Assembly: GCF_019059575.1 (NCBI RefSeq)
Contig: NW_024881625.1
Coordinates: 496,001 to 560,000 of the forward strand
DNA length: 64,000 bases
Source: Amphibalanus amphitrite
Taxonomy: Eukaryota; Arthropoda; Thecostraca; Balanomorpha; Balanidae
Direction of reading: 5' to 3'
The number at the start of each line of letters is the position of its first letter. The first letter of the stretch is position 1. The notes below the pieces were generated by a model that had not been told where the DNA came from, ran no database searches, and was given only the letters and a program-made list of their open reading frames with translations. Below, in pieces: positions 23,883 to 34,983 of the stretch. The translations under genes and the position numbers were made by a program.

Positions 23883-26800
23883 CAGGGGTGTAACTTTTGC
23901 TTTTGAGATGGGGGTGCACTTGGTGATGGGGGCGACCTTCAATGAGGATAGGGGCGCTTCCAAGGTGCATAGATGGTGCATACATTATACATTAGCGTCG
24001 CCACGGGGGGACAAGCGGGGCAGCTTGCCCCCCCCCCCCCCCCACCCCCGACCGGGCTCCCCCTGAGATCAATACAGATCCGATGAGATATTGGGGTCGG
24101 CAAAAAAAAATGGGGGTAGTTTTCATGAATGGCTGTAAAGTCAAAATCGGTTGGAGTCGCGAGTCCCAACCAGAGTCGGAGTGACAGTCGCCAACATTTT
24201 CAGGACTTTGACTCCAGGCTCGAACGTATCATAACTTTGATTCAATCCATGTCTTGGCTGGTGTTAGCTGAATTTTACACTCGGTTTTCAACACTGTTGT
24301 GGAGCTGGGAGCGACCCCCTTACCTCCTCTCGGGAGCAGCGCTCCGTCCACGCGCAGAGACCGGGTCCGTCTAGTACCTACGCTGACACGAAATTTTAGT
24401 GTCAAGACCATTAGCGTCGCCACGGGGGGGGGGGGGGCAAGCGGGGCAGCTTGCCCCCCCCCCCCAACCTTCAACCGGGCACCCCCTGAGATCGATGCAG
24501 ATCCGATGAGATTTTGGGGTCGGCAAGAAGTGGGGGTAGTTTTGAAGAATGGCTGTGAAGTCAAAATCAGTTGGAGTCTTGAGTCCCAGCCAGAGTCGGA
24601 GTGAGAGTCGCCAAAACATTCAGGACTTCGACTCCAGATTCGAACATATCAAAACTTCGATTCAATCCATGTCTTAGCTGGTGTTAGCTGAATTTTACAC
24701 TCGGGTTTCACCAGTCTAGCACGCTGACACGAAATTTTAGTGTCAAGACCTAGCTCGAAAAATTCGGGTTTGGGTTGGGGTCGTTTCCGACTCTGGCCAA
24801 AGGTCTGTGACATGTTCAAGTGCCGTTAAAGTACCACAGGGCTAACGAGGGCCGTGCGTAGGCTCCTAAAAAGTCCCACTGAACTCTAAGAAGGGATCCC
24901 ACGCTAGCTTCCGAGGGACCCAAACTGACCTCTGAGGGCCCTCAGGCCGGTACTTATGAACACCACTACGATCTTCCACCGCTGATTCTGAAGGCTCGGG
25001 CGCAAATCTTTGAGAGCCACTTTGGCAGTCCTTTTAAGGGCCTCCGCCGGTCTCAACAGCCCCATATTGGCTTCTGAGGGTCCATCTGTGTGCAAGGGGC
25101 GGACCCATGGTAGTCTCTGAGGGCCCTTTCGACTTTGATGACCATCCTTACGACAGGCCTATGAAGACCTACACGGGCCTTATCATAGAGGGGCTACGTG
25201 TGCCTCTGAGCAGGGCTGCGAGGTCGGGGTCGGAGTCGGTCGGAGTCGACAGCTCTGACCGGAGTCGAAGTCGGTTTTGGAAGCCGGGGTCGGATTCGAG
25301 TCGAAGGCACCGATAAATCCATCACGGAAACTGAGCAATGAGCATGCTAGAATATGGATTTTTAGAAGGGCGAACCGATTCCCTGGATCATTTGCAACTC
25401 TTTTTTCTGGATAAGGTTTGGGATCATCTGCACGGACCCGTCCGAGGGAGGGAGGGGGAGGGGCCCTACAGACCCATTGTATCCTTCCCATTAATAGGCT
25501 CTACCCTGCTAAACTAACGTAACGGGTAATGCGTTTTTAACTAACTGATTTTGCCCAGGAAATCCTAAAAAAATACTTTCTACATTTCATAGCTAGAAGA
25601 AAAACTGCATCACCATTGCATTCCTCGCGCGCCATGGCGCGTCGAGTGACATATAAAACGTGTAAGTAATGACTATAGAAAGGCATGATTAAAGACCAAA
25701 TTGGATTTTGTCCCCCCCCCCAACCGAAAATCTCTGGCGACGCCTATGGATGCAGATGAGTCCAATGGTACAAAGTTGGGTATTATGAAATAAAATTGAA
25801 TTCGTTTGCACGAATATCAATCAATCAATTGAATTTATAACGAATGACATTTTACTTTTTTATTCCAACCTCTTATAGAATTGGGGTGCCCTTTTCATGC
25901 TCGTCGACTGGCGAGACCCACTTTTGCTGGAATCACCTTTTTCATTGGGCGCCCTTCTACTGCTGGGGTCGCCTCTCCCTCTCTCCTGCTGAGGTCACCC
26001 CTCATTCTGCTCGGCGAGACTTACTTCTGATTGGCGCTCCTCCTCCGCTGGGGTTTCACTTTTCTGCTGGAGTCTGACATTACCCTTGCCGGGTATGCCC
26101 TATTTTTGCTAAAGGCGTCCCACCACCTCTGCTGGGGGCGCCCCCGGCCCCACTGCTGCTGGACGAGCCCAACTTTTGCTCCAGGTGCCCCTTTTGTATT
26201 AGGGCGCCTCTCTTTTTTAGGCATCCCTCTCCCGGTAGGGCGCCCCTTTCTGGTGTGGCGCCCCTTTCTGCTGGGAGCGCTCCTCTTCTTCTGGGGGCGC
26301 CCCACTACTGCTGGACGAGCCCAACTTTTGCTTGAGGTGCCCCATTTATATTGGAGTGCCTCTCTTCTTCTGGAAGCATCCCTCTTCTGGTGGGGCGCCC
26401 CCTTTCTGCTGGGGTGTCCTTCTTCTGCTAGGGCACCCCTCTTCTGGTGAGGCGCCCCTTTCTGCTGGAGTCGCCCGTGTTCTACTGAGGAAGCTCTTCT
26501 ACTGGGCGAATCCATGCTTGAGGTGCCTCATTCCTACTGGGGGCGCCTCTCCTCCGCTGGGGCGCCAGTCTTATGCTTGACGATCCCAACCTACGTTGGA
26601 GGTGCCCTACTTCTGCCTCGGGCGCTCCACTTTTGATGAGAAAGTCCCGCTTTTGCCGGGGTGCCCCTTTCACCCATTTTTGGGGGACGATACGACTGGA
26701 CGCTTCCCAAGCCCGCAAGCATCACGACGCCGGTCACGAGACGGAATGTAGCCGGGAAATCACCCTCGCCATCTGCTCAAGAGCTTATCGGTGTCGGGCG

Positions 26801-26912
26801 GCGTGTGGTGCGCCGCTTAGCCTATGGGGGTGCACTTTGACGTGATGGGGGTGCACTTTCAGGGGATGGGGGTGCACCTGCACCCCCATACATATAGAAA
26901 GTTACACCGCTG
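23883..26912 (-). mobile_element. hAT-type non-autonomous element H1, inserted in H2
   Basis: A 3,030-bp element inverted relative to H2 is bounded by CAGGGGTGTAACTTT and AAAGTTACACCGCTG. It is flanked by an 8-bp duplication GGCACCTG at 23875-23882 and 26913-26920. H1 itself contains the corresponding uninterrupted site (GGGGCACCTGGAGC on its own strand, near 26.18 kb), which confirms the junction. H1 and H2 look nearly identical outside the insertions. It is non-coding; the open frames come from the repeated modules. Confidence 0.9.
23992..24750. repeat. Internal tandem duplication inside H1
   Basis: A module beginning TTAGCGTCGCCACGGGG occurs at about 23993 and again near 24411. Each copy has a G-run, CAAGCGGGGCAGCTTG and a C-run that can form a hairpin, then CCGATGAGAT, GGGGTAGTTTT and GTTAGCTGAATTTTACACTCG. 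A GACACGAAATTTTAGTGTC palindrome follows each copy. The inverted partner lies near 29.55-30.3 kb in H2. Confidence 0.75.
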
Positions 26913-27611
26913 GGCACCTGGAGCAAAAGTTGGGCTCGTCCAGCAGCAGTGGGGCCGGGGGCGCCCCCAGCAGAGGTGGTGGGACGCCTTTAGCAAAAAT
27001 AGGGCATACCCGGCAAGGGAAATGTCAGACTCCAGCAGAAAAGTGAAACCCCAGCGGAGGAGGAGCGCCAATCAGAAGTAAGTCTCGCCGAGCAGAATGA
27101 GGGGTGACCTCAGCAGGAGAGAGGGAGAGGCGACCCCAGCAGTAGAAGGGCGCCCAATGAAAAAGGTGATTCCAGCAAAAGTGGGTCTCGCCAGTCGACG
27201 AGCATGAAAAGGGCACCCCAATTCTATAAGAGGTTGGAATAAAAAAGTAAAATGTCATTCGTTATAAATTCAATTGATTGATTGATATTCGTGCAAACGA
27301 ATTCAATTTTATTTCATAATACCCAACTTTGTACCATTGGACTCATCTGCATCCATAGGCGTCGCCAGAGATTTTCGGTTGGGGGGGGGGACAAAATCCA
27401 ATTTGGTCTTTAATCATGCCTTTCTATAGTCATTACTTACACGTTTTATATGTCACTCGACGCGCCATGGCGCGCGAGGAATGCAATGGTGATGCAGTTT
27501 TTCTTCTAGCTATGAAATGTAGAAAGTATTTTTTTAGGATTTCCTGGGCAAAATCAGTTAGTTAAAAACGCATTACCCGTTACGTTAGTTTAGCAGGGTA
27601 GAGCCTATTAA

Positions 27612-28801
27612 CCCGCGCCCTGCTGGGGGGGGGTGTTTGAACACCCCCCCCTTGTGGTTTTTCGCGAATATCTCAAAAACGGCGGCGCGGAGCGCCGCCG
27701 TTTTTGGTACACCTTATCATACATCAATTCTACACATGTTGTGTAAATTTCAGACCAAGGTCATTCAAGGTCAGGTCACCAGGTCACTTGAAGTGACCTC
27801 ACCTCATAAAAAGTTTCAATGTCTGTCATAGCTACACCGAGTGACCGATCGCTTTGAAACTTTCAGCGATTGCTAAGAGCAATAGTATGTACAAAATGTA
27901 TATCTCTGAATTTTGATATCGATGACCTAAGGTCAGGTCAATTTTGCGACCTCCCCATTATAAGTCAATGGGAGAAAATTGAAATGCGCCTCTTTTGGAC
28001 GAAAGACATTATAAACACTCCCAAACACCGAATTACAAGTGGTTTAGACACACTGAACATGAAAATGGTGTCCGTGACCCTTGCTTATGCCCTGAGGTCA
28101 TCTTAGGTCACGAATGATATCTAACAGTTTTTCGCGAATAACTTTTGATAGAGGCGTGCTAGAGCGATGAAAACGCCTTAGATGTGTTCAGCTCGACGAT
28201 ACGGATCGACTGATATGCAACATGACCCTTTCCGGTCAGGTCATGACCTTGACCTGAGGTCAAATTTTCAAGTTGACCTTTCAAGGTCAAGTGATAGTTC
28301 ATTCGATGCGTCTTGAGGAGAGGAACACGATGCCGGTAAAAGTAAGCTCGTACAAGGCTTGGGTCAAAAGTTATTGCAGAAAAACTGTTTCCGAAAAAAT
28401 CGGCTATTTTTGCAGTTTTTGCCCCCTGCAGGCAAAACCGTTGACGTTAGGTCAAATCTGAGAGAATTACTCAGAAAGGGCGTTAATAGGGCTATCGAAT
28501 GCGCTTTTCCGCGGCGCTGTAGCTCTATTGGTTCCCGAGTTATGCGTTGGCTTCTTGGAAATTTTCGACATTCGACCTGGAAATCGGCGAAATTTTGCCT
28601 TCAATGACCTCTGGTGACCTGACCTTTGACCTGACCAAAAAATTGACCGAAGTGATTTCGTCATTATTTTTGACGCTCTTTCGAACGCCGCCTTCCGCGT
28701 ATCGCTACGTGGCCCAGGAGCCGAGTTACAAGGGGGGGTGTTCAAACACCCCCCCCCCCCCAGCAGGGCGTGGAAATCCAGGACCCCCAGCCGGGCGCGG
28801 G
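27612..28801. mobile_element. MITE B, TTAA-flanked, inserted in H2
   Basis: A 1,190-bp element is flanked by TTAA at 27608-27611 and 28802-28805. The left tip is CCCGCGCCCTGCTGGGGG. The right end carries an outer inverse tip (CCCCCAGCCGGGCGCGGG) and an inner one (CCAGCAGGGCGTGG) about 30 bp inside. Subterminal hairpin arms surround TGTTTGAACA. By eye it holds about 20 AGGTCA/TGACCT hexamers, including a dense palindromic cluster near 28225-28292 that is conserved in MITE C. The paralogous empty site is in H1 at about 25489-25494 (CCCATTAATAGG). It is non-coding. Confidence 0.9.
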
Positions 28802-30414
28802 TTAATGGGAAGGATACAATGGGTCTGTAGGGCCCCTCCCCCTCCCTCCCTCGGACGGGTCCGTGCAGATGATCCCAAACCTTATCCAGAAAAAAGAGTT
28901 GCAAATGATCCAGGGAATCGGTTCGCCCTTCTAAAAATCCATATTCTAGCATGCTCATTGCTCAGTTTCCGTGATGGATTTATCGGTGCCTTCGACTCGA
29001 ATCCGACCCCGGCTTCCAAAACCGACTTCGACTCCGGTCAGAGCTGTCGACTCCGACCGACTCCGACCCCGACCTCGCAGCCCTGCTCAGAGGCACACGT
29101 AGCCCCTCTATGATAAGGCCCGTGTAGGTCTTCATAGGCCTGTCGTAAGGATGGTCATCAAAGTCGAAAGGGCCCTCAGAGACTACCATGGGTCCGCCCC
29201 TTGCACACAGATGGACCCTCAGAAGCCAATATGGGGCTGTTGAGACCGGCGGAGGCCCTTAAAAGGACTGCCAAAGTGGCTCTCAAAGATTTGCGCCCGA
29301 GCCTTCAGAATCAGCGGTGGAAGATCGTAGTGGTGTTCATAAGTGCCGGCCTGAGGGCCCTCAGAGGTCAGTTTGGGTCCCTCGGAAGCTAGCGTGGGAT
29401 CCCTTCTTAGAGTTCAGTGGGACTTTTTAGGAGCCTACGCACGGCCCTCGTTAGCCCTGTGGTACTTTAACGGCACTTGAACATGTCACAGACCTTTGGC
29501 CAGAGTCGGAAACGACCCCAACCCAAACCCGAATTTTTCGAGCTAGGTCTTGACACTAAAATTTCGTGTCAGCGTGCTAGACTGGTGAAACCCGAGTGTA
29601 AAATTCAGCTAACACCAGCTAAGACATGGATTGAATCGAAGTTTTGATATGTTCGAATCTGGAGTCGAAGTCCTGAATGTTTTGGCGACTCTCACTCCGA
29701 CTCTGGCTGGGACTCAAGACTCCAACTGATTTTGACTTCACAGCCATTCTTCAAAACTACCCCCACTTCTTGCCGACCCCAAAATCTCATCGGATCTGCA
29801 TCGATCTCAGGGGGTGCCCGGTTGAAGGTTGGGGGGGGGGGCAAGCTGCCCCGCTTGCCCCCCCCCCCGTGGCGACGCTAATGGTCTTGACACTAAAATT
29901 TCGTGTCAGCGTAGGTACTAGACGGACCCGGTCTCTGCGCGTGGACGGAGCGCTGCTCCCGAGAGGAGGTAAGGGGGTCGCTCCCAGCTCCACAACAGTG
30001 TTGAAAACCGAGTGTAAAATTCAGCTAACACCAGCCAAGACATGGATTGAATCAAAGTTATGATACGTTCGAGCCTGGAGTCAAAGTCCTGAAAATGTTG
30101 GCGACTGTCACTCCGACTCTGGTTGGGACTCGCGACTCCAACCGATTTTGACTTTACAGCCATTCATGAAAACTACCCCCATTTTTTTTTGCCGACCCCA
30201 ATATCTCATCGGATCTGTATTGATCTCAGGGGGAGCCCGGTCGGGGGTGGGGGGGGGGGGGCAAGCTGCCCCGCTTGTCCCCCCGTGGCGACGCTAATGT
30301 ATAATGTATGCACCATCTATGCACCTTGGAAGCGCCCCTATCCTCATTGAAGGTCGCCCCCATCACCAAGTGCACCCCCATCTCAAAAGCAAAAGTTACA
30401 CCCCTGCTGATAAT

Positions 30415-31754
30415 CCCTTTAAGGTTAGTCGTTAGAGTAACACTGTTGAAGGTGGCATCTCGGGCACGGAACCATTGCCCTGAATGCCCTCCCCCCCCCC
30501 CCCCCCCCTTCGGGTCCGCCAATGTGTTTCGATATTGCATTGGACACTTCCTGCTTTGTAAATTTGACTCTCGGATGGCAGCTTCACTGTCATTTGTCAA
30601 TCCATTTGTTAATTTCCCGACATTTGCCTTTCCTGTGGATATTACGTATCTCGCCGCCCTTTGCAGCCAGCCCACATACATATAATTCAACAGGCCAGCG
30701 ACTTACATCCGTGAATAGGATGCATGTATATTCATTTGCCGCATCTGCTCTGACTCGCATCAGGACATCCAAACGATGCATTTTGCATTACAAGATAGTA
30801 AACGCAGGAAAGCATTAGCAAGACCGGTCGAGCGCCACTCAACGTCAACACAGAGTGGCATGGATATTGCCGTGTTAGTCACTGTACATAAGCCAGTTAA
30901 TTGAAAATAACACATCAAACAACTATGTGCTGGCGCCAGGCAGACAAGTGTGCCCGACAGACAGACAGACAGAGCTCCAGAGATATCCAGTTACAAAGCA
31001 TGAAATGAACAATTGCAAGACAACTCTACTCACACATCAAATGTCTCGCTAAAGAACCGTTAGCCTATCCGTGTGGCTTTGATCACAAGGCAATGAAAAT
31101 AAGCCAGTTAAGGGTCACAACTCACAAATCCTGCCCAGCTTGGAACTGGAGAGCACAACAAAGTACAGCCCATCGCTAAAGTACTGACCGGTTTCACATC
31201 ACAAAATGACACTTCACATTATTTACACTCTGTTTCACATTCACCCGGCGAACTCGCGCACCTCCCGCGCTTCCCGCAGTTCATCCGCCAGTGCGCGCAG
31301 CTCCCTGTTCACCGTTAGGCGGCACGGGCGGACATCGATAGCAGCGCCTCTATCGGTCACTAGGGAAAGCTGGGCTGTAGGCGACGATATACCGGCTGAG
31401 TTGTCACACGCTGAATAGGTTTCTAGCCATCCGTCTTGTGAAAAAGTTGAACTTTTGCCTTTCATATTTCTACAGGCAATTTTAGAAGTGTCTTCACATG
31501 GATTACAAAACCGTTTAGATTATTGTATTCACTTCAAGCCTTCCCTATTGTTCTTGATGATGCGGGAACTATTTATAATTAGTGTTTCTAGCTTAGTAAA
31601 AGAACATACTGTGCAAACGATGAAAAAAGCATAAATGGAAGATTTTAAATGCAATTTTCTCTAACAATTAATGGTAAATTCTTTACATATCAAGGAAAAT
31701 GTGCATGCTAACTGATAATTTAAAGTTCTTGGGGCCAGTTGTTTTCTTCTTTTC
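30415..31754. other. Unassigned sequence downstream of the P-type gene
   Basis: No recognised gene. It contains a C-run near 30490-30508 and a (GACA)n tract near 30957-30972. A 74-codon minus-strand open frame at 31241-31465 is more GC-rich than its surroundings, with an arginine/glutamate-rich C-terminus (LRALADELREAREVREF). It has no recognisable family and could be chance. Confidence 0.45.
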
Positions 31755-32436
31755 TTACGTCGCCCCAATGGCCGCGAATACACTTGTGATAACGCCTATC
31801 GCATGGGCGAGGCGGATAAAAGTCCTTAGGCGCACAAACCGCCGGATCACGCGCGTGTCCATAGAGCCTGTCTCAGCAGCGAGGCGCTCCACCAGGCTCT
31901 CCGTCTCCACCACTCGCGGCGCGCGGGAGATGTATTCCGGCTCCAGATGGTGGGTGGTGCAGAACACAGCCTCCATCGCACGAAAACGAGCCAGCCACTC
32001 TGCACTGGGCACGCTGAGGCCGCCTTGGCTGATGAGGCGCGTCCAGAGTGCCTCCACTAGTTCAGCCTCACCAGGCAAACACAGCCGTTGGAGCGCCCAG
32101 TGTGGGGTCAATGTGTCGGCACTCGGCCACCACATATCCGGCCGCGTGCGCCAGGCCGTACTGTTCGGCAGAAACACCCGTTTCTGGGTCCAGCGGCGAG
32201 CTGGTGGCCGCCCGGGCCCGGGCCGAGGGAGGCCGACTGGCCGTCGCCAGCAGAGACTCTGCCTCCTGGATGTCACCGGCCACCTCATCCGCCGCGGAGT
32301 CCTCCAAAAAGCCGTCCAGGACTGCCCGCTCCAGGTCACCGGAGTCGAGCTCGTTGGAATATACGTCGCTGGTGATCGCTGAAGTGGCAGGAGCGGCGGC
32401 CAGGCCCATGTCGTCCCCTATCTCTCTGCGTGTCCA
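31755..32436 (-). pseudogene. P-type transposase, last exon (C-terminus)
   Basis: A likely acceptor GTGTTAG lies just before 32436, in phase with the previous exon. The first part ends SAEQYGLAHAAGYVVAE, matching the alanine/glycine-rich helix of P and THAP9 C-termini. The frame then shifts by one base near 32.1 kb and continues EAELVEALWTRLISQGGLSV and RFVRLRTFIRLAH to a TAA stop at 31755. The shift could be a real mutation or a sequencing error. The exon is clearly more GC-rich than the flanking introns. Confidence 0.75.
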
Positions 32437-32654
32437 CTAACACGAATGACGTCACGCATGTGGGCGGAGCTATGGGCGGAGCCTAACGCACGCGGCAGTC
32501 CAAGCCGCCATATTTGAATTTATATTTTAATTGAATCTTGCCGATATTTTGGGTGAAGTCAATTTATATGGATAGCTTGGTGACAGTTTAGCTATACGAA
32601 TAATAATTTATTATGGATGTGCGTATATTCAGCTTGGAATTGCAATTAAAGTTT

Positions 32655-32735
32655 CGCACCGCATAGATTCGAACTCGGGACCTTTGGAATACTGCGCGGG
32701 CACGCTAACCACTACACTACCGCGACCGCGCGGCG
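32655..32735 (-). mobile_element. tRNA-like sequence, SINE head
   Basis: The minus strand has an A-box-like GGTAGTGTAGTGGTTAGCG and a B box GAGTTCGAATC. The acceptor ends pair poorly, so this is read as a tRNA-derived SINE or decayed tRNA inside an intron of the P-type gene. Confidence 0.5.
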
Positions 32736-33452
32736 GCCGGCGGCAGGGAGGCTGCGGAGACATGGGGGGACATTTTACGCTTTTGTGAAAAAAGCAAAAG
32801 ATTTAGCGAAAAAACACGTAATAGATAACTTGCAGAAAATTGTCTGCTCTTTCAGATAAGATACTTGGGTTTGATATACCTTGTGCAGACTTCATTCTAC
32901 AGTGCTTCGAAAATCGCTCATTTACATGGGGATTGAACGGGGCTTCGAGACTTGACTCCAAATGACGTCACGAGCTGACGTCACGAAAAGGTAGAATCGC
33001 CGGACGACCCTACCTGGTATATAGGGCCTTGCGGCGGCGGCCCTGGGGCTGGAGGCAGTGCCAGCCCCCGACAGCGGGTTCAAGCCCAGTCGGAGCGCCA
33101 GCATCAGTCAGGTTTCTGACCCGGCACCGCGCCTCACTGGGGCTTGGATGTAAGCAGGCGCCTCCTTTTCCTCGGCCCCCGCCGAAGTTAGTTGGTAGCA
33201 ATGCTGCTCCACGGCGTACATTTCCTACCAGCCCATAGGGTTTACATGTTAAATGGCCTGTTTTCGGCGAGCGATATCTCGGTCAACCTTTGAAGGAATC
33301 AATGGTTCTTAGTCTCAAATGATAGATCGATGAATTTTCTTTCGACAATTCCTCTACCATTTTTCACGAAACCCAGCCGATCTTCTACGGCGTACAGGGT
33401 AAAGATTTCTCTGCACGCCAGCACCCGCGATCCGCCTCTCCGATCGTCGGCG

Positions 33453-33530
33453 CGCGGTCCTCGGTAGCGCAGTCGGTAGCGTATCGGGCTACGGATCCGA
33501 GGGTCGTGAGTTCGAATCCTGGGAGCGCCG
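33453..33530 (+). mobile_element. tRNA-Arg(ACG)-like sequence, SINE head or tRNA pseudogene
   Basis: GGTAGCGCAGTCGGTAGCG gives a good D arm. TCGGG and TCCGA close a 7-base loop CTACGGA, giving anticodon ACG. The B box is GAGTTCGAATCC. The T and acceptor stems are mismatched in the standard register, so a functional tRNA is unlikely. It lies in the intron between the last two P-type exons. Confidence 0.5.
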
Positions 33531-33812
33531 CGTGATTTCGGCTAGAATTGAATGATGTAGATTCTTGAATGTTTGCATTATCAATTATTAATAGCTAATT
33601 GAATATTTCTGCCCACTAATCGGCCCCTAAAACCTGTTATTTAAGAAATTTTAGAAATGAATGTCACGTGCGCGTCATGACTGTCCACCATAAGCGCTAC
33701 CATATTCTAGTTTGAACTAACTTTTTGCTAGTCCCGACCACATATAGTAGGTTTTCTAGTAGTTATACTAGAAATTCCTACCAAAGTTCGTCCTACCCTT
33801 CACTCAATATAC

Positions 33813-34232
33813 CCTGAGGCCAAAGAAGGACTCCATCGGATCCTGATTGACTCGTCCAGTCAGTACGTAGCTGCCGGGGGCGGGGCCGAGCTGGGCCGTG
33901 ACGTCCTTAACCAGGCCGCGCATGCTGGCGATCGTGACGAGGAACCCTTTTTGGAAGGAGAAAAGGGTCCTCTTGCCGATGAACCGCAGCCTCATGGCTT
34001 CCTCGAGGTCAGAGAGGGCCTTGTGGTGCTCCGCGCTGTCGCCACTCATGCCGCGCCGCAGCTTCTTGGCGTCGGCTAGGTTCTGGCCGTTGAGGGCATC
34101 CAGTCCCCTGTCCATCACACGGATGAACTCCGCCTCTTCGTGACGGCCGAGGAAACGTTGCGCCGCTGTCGCCACGCTGTTGCTCAGCAGCTGCACAGCC
34201 GGGCGAACACGCTGGCGCGCCTGCCCCTTCAC
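33813..34232 (-). pseudogene. P-type transposase exon: VKGQARQRV to catalytic E
   Basis: The exon is 420 nt (140 codons, phase 0 at both ends). The acceptor is TTTTCCAG before 34232 and the donor is AGG/GTATAT after 33813. It begins VKGQARQRVRPAVQLLSNSV, matching the block of P/THAP9 transposases after the GTP-binding-like region. It then has FQKGFLVTIASMRGL and ends TGRVNQDPMESFFGLR, where the glutamate of MESFF aligns with the family's third catalytic residue. It is open throughout, with no internal defect seen. Confidence 0.85.
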
Positions 34233-34509
34233 CTGGAAAATGTAGTCCAGTTCAATAAAAAAAAAAATGCAATGCCACAATACCTGGGCAATTTCGTCAT
34301 TTATCACATGCTATGAGAATGGGGCATTAGGGTGATAAGTGATAACGCTAGAAATATATACTGCAATGGCACCTTATTAAAAATAAAATAAAATAAAATA
34401 AAATAAAATGCATCGGCGAAAACCATGATGGGATGCCGCAGAGGTCTGCGATACATAAGTCTACCGGGCCACTGAAAAACCACGCTCACACAGCTGAAAC
34501 GTCACTCAC
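34233..34509 (-). other. Spliceosomal intron of the P-type gene
   Basis: A 277-nt intron has a consensus donor (GTGAGTGAC) and acceptor (TTTTCCAG). It joins SHVA to VKGQ in phase 0. A (TTTTA)n pentamer repeat lies inside on the minus strand. Confidence 0.8.
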
Positions 34510-34564
34510 CGCTACATGGCTCTGCAAGCCCAGCTTCGGTAGGAGCTTGAACTCGCGCCCACCA
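34510..34564 (-). pseudogene. P-type transposase, downstream half of the split exon
   Basis: It reads GGREFKLLPKLGLQSHVA up to a perfect donor (GCG/GTGAGT). Its first 10 bases (TGGTGGGCGC, 34555-34564) repeat the end of the block at 47373-47382, and both copies are in the same reading frame. This marks an insertion site duplication rather than an intron border. Confidence 0.8.
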
Positions 34565-34983
34565 AGGTCCTAAATACAAGGTTGCACGGACTTATTTCTA
34601 CTAAACATACCAGAATATAGTTTCACGGTTGATTATTTAAATAACTATTCAATCAAAATGTATTTATTAATATCTCGTTATCATTTATAAGCAATTTTAT
34701 AAATCAACTTTCAATTTGCTTACCTTTTACTAGCAAAATAACTTTTCTAGTATTCAGTCAGCTGGTTGCCGCCGGCGCGGTCGGTCGTGCTACGCTCCGC
34801 TCCAGCCCGCACCACCCGCGTGGCGAGTGAGTGCGTGTCCGACCATAACGAGTGACCGCGCGCGAAACTGGTGACTTTTTTGGGGCTCACACTAGCTTTA
34901 TGAACGTGTGAGTCCTCCAGTGAACGCGGAGCCTGCGACGGCAGCGTCGTTTTTTCTTGCACGAGTGCTACCGTACGCCCGTG

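Larger units (their letters stand above)
23152..30406 (+). mobile_element. hAT-type non-autonomous element H2 (interrupted)
   Basis: The outer ends are CAGCGGTGTAACTTT (left) and AAAGTTACACCCCTG (right), fitting hAT CAG-type terminal inverted repeats. An 8-bp target duplication CTGATAAT lies at 23144-23151 and 30407-30414. Removing H1 (23883-26912 plus one GGCACCTG) and MITE B (27612-28801 plus one TTAA) leaves about 3,023 bp, almost the length of H1. No transposase is present. The body is a mosaic: TGCACCCCCAT repeats, a 22-24-bp GCGCCCCAGCAGAAG-type array, a duplicated G-run module, ACTCCG words and a GGGCCCTCAGAG block. Confidence 0.9.

Noticed and set aside
23549-23893. Open frames of KGAPHQKRGA type as coding genes
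   Set aside because: They follow the 22-24-bp array and are mirrored in the inverted copy on the opposite strand.
23152-30406. Large palindrome as an assembly artefact
   Set aside because: Two different 8-bp duplications at hAT-type ends, and the uninterrupted target in H1, explain it biologically.
31241-31465. Further exon of the P-type gene or a neighbouring gene
   Set aside because: It lies after the stop of the last exon, matches no family and has no clear splice sites.
33453-33530. Functional tRNA-Arg gene
   Set aside because: The D and anticodon arms are good but the T and acceptor stems are mismatched, so a SINE head or tRNA pseudogene is more likely.
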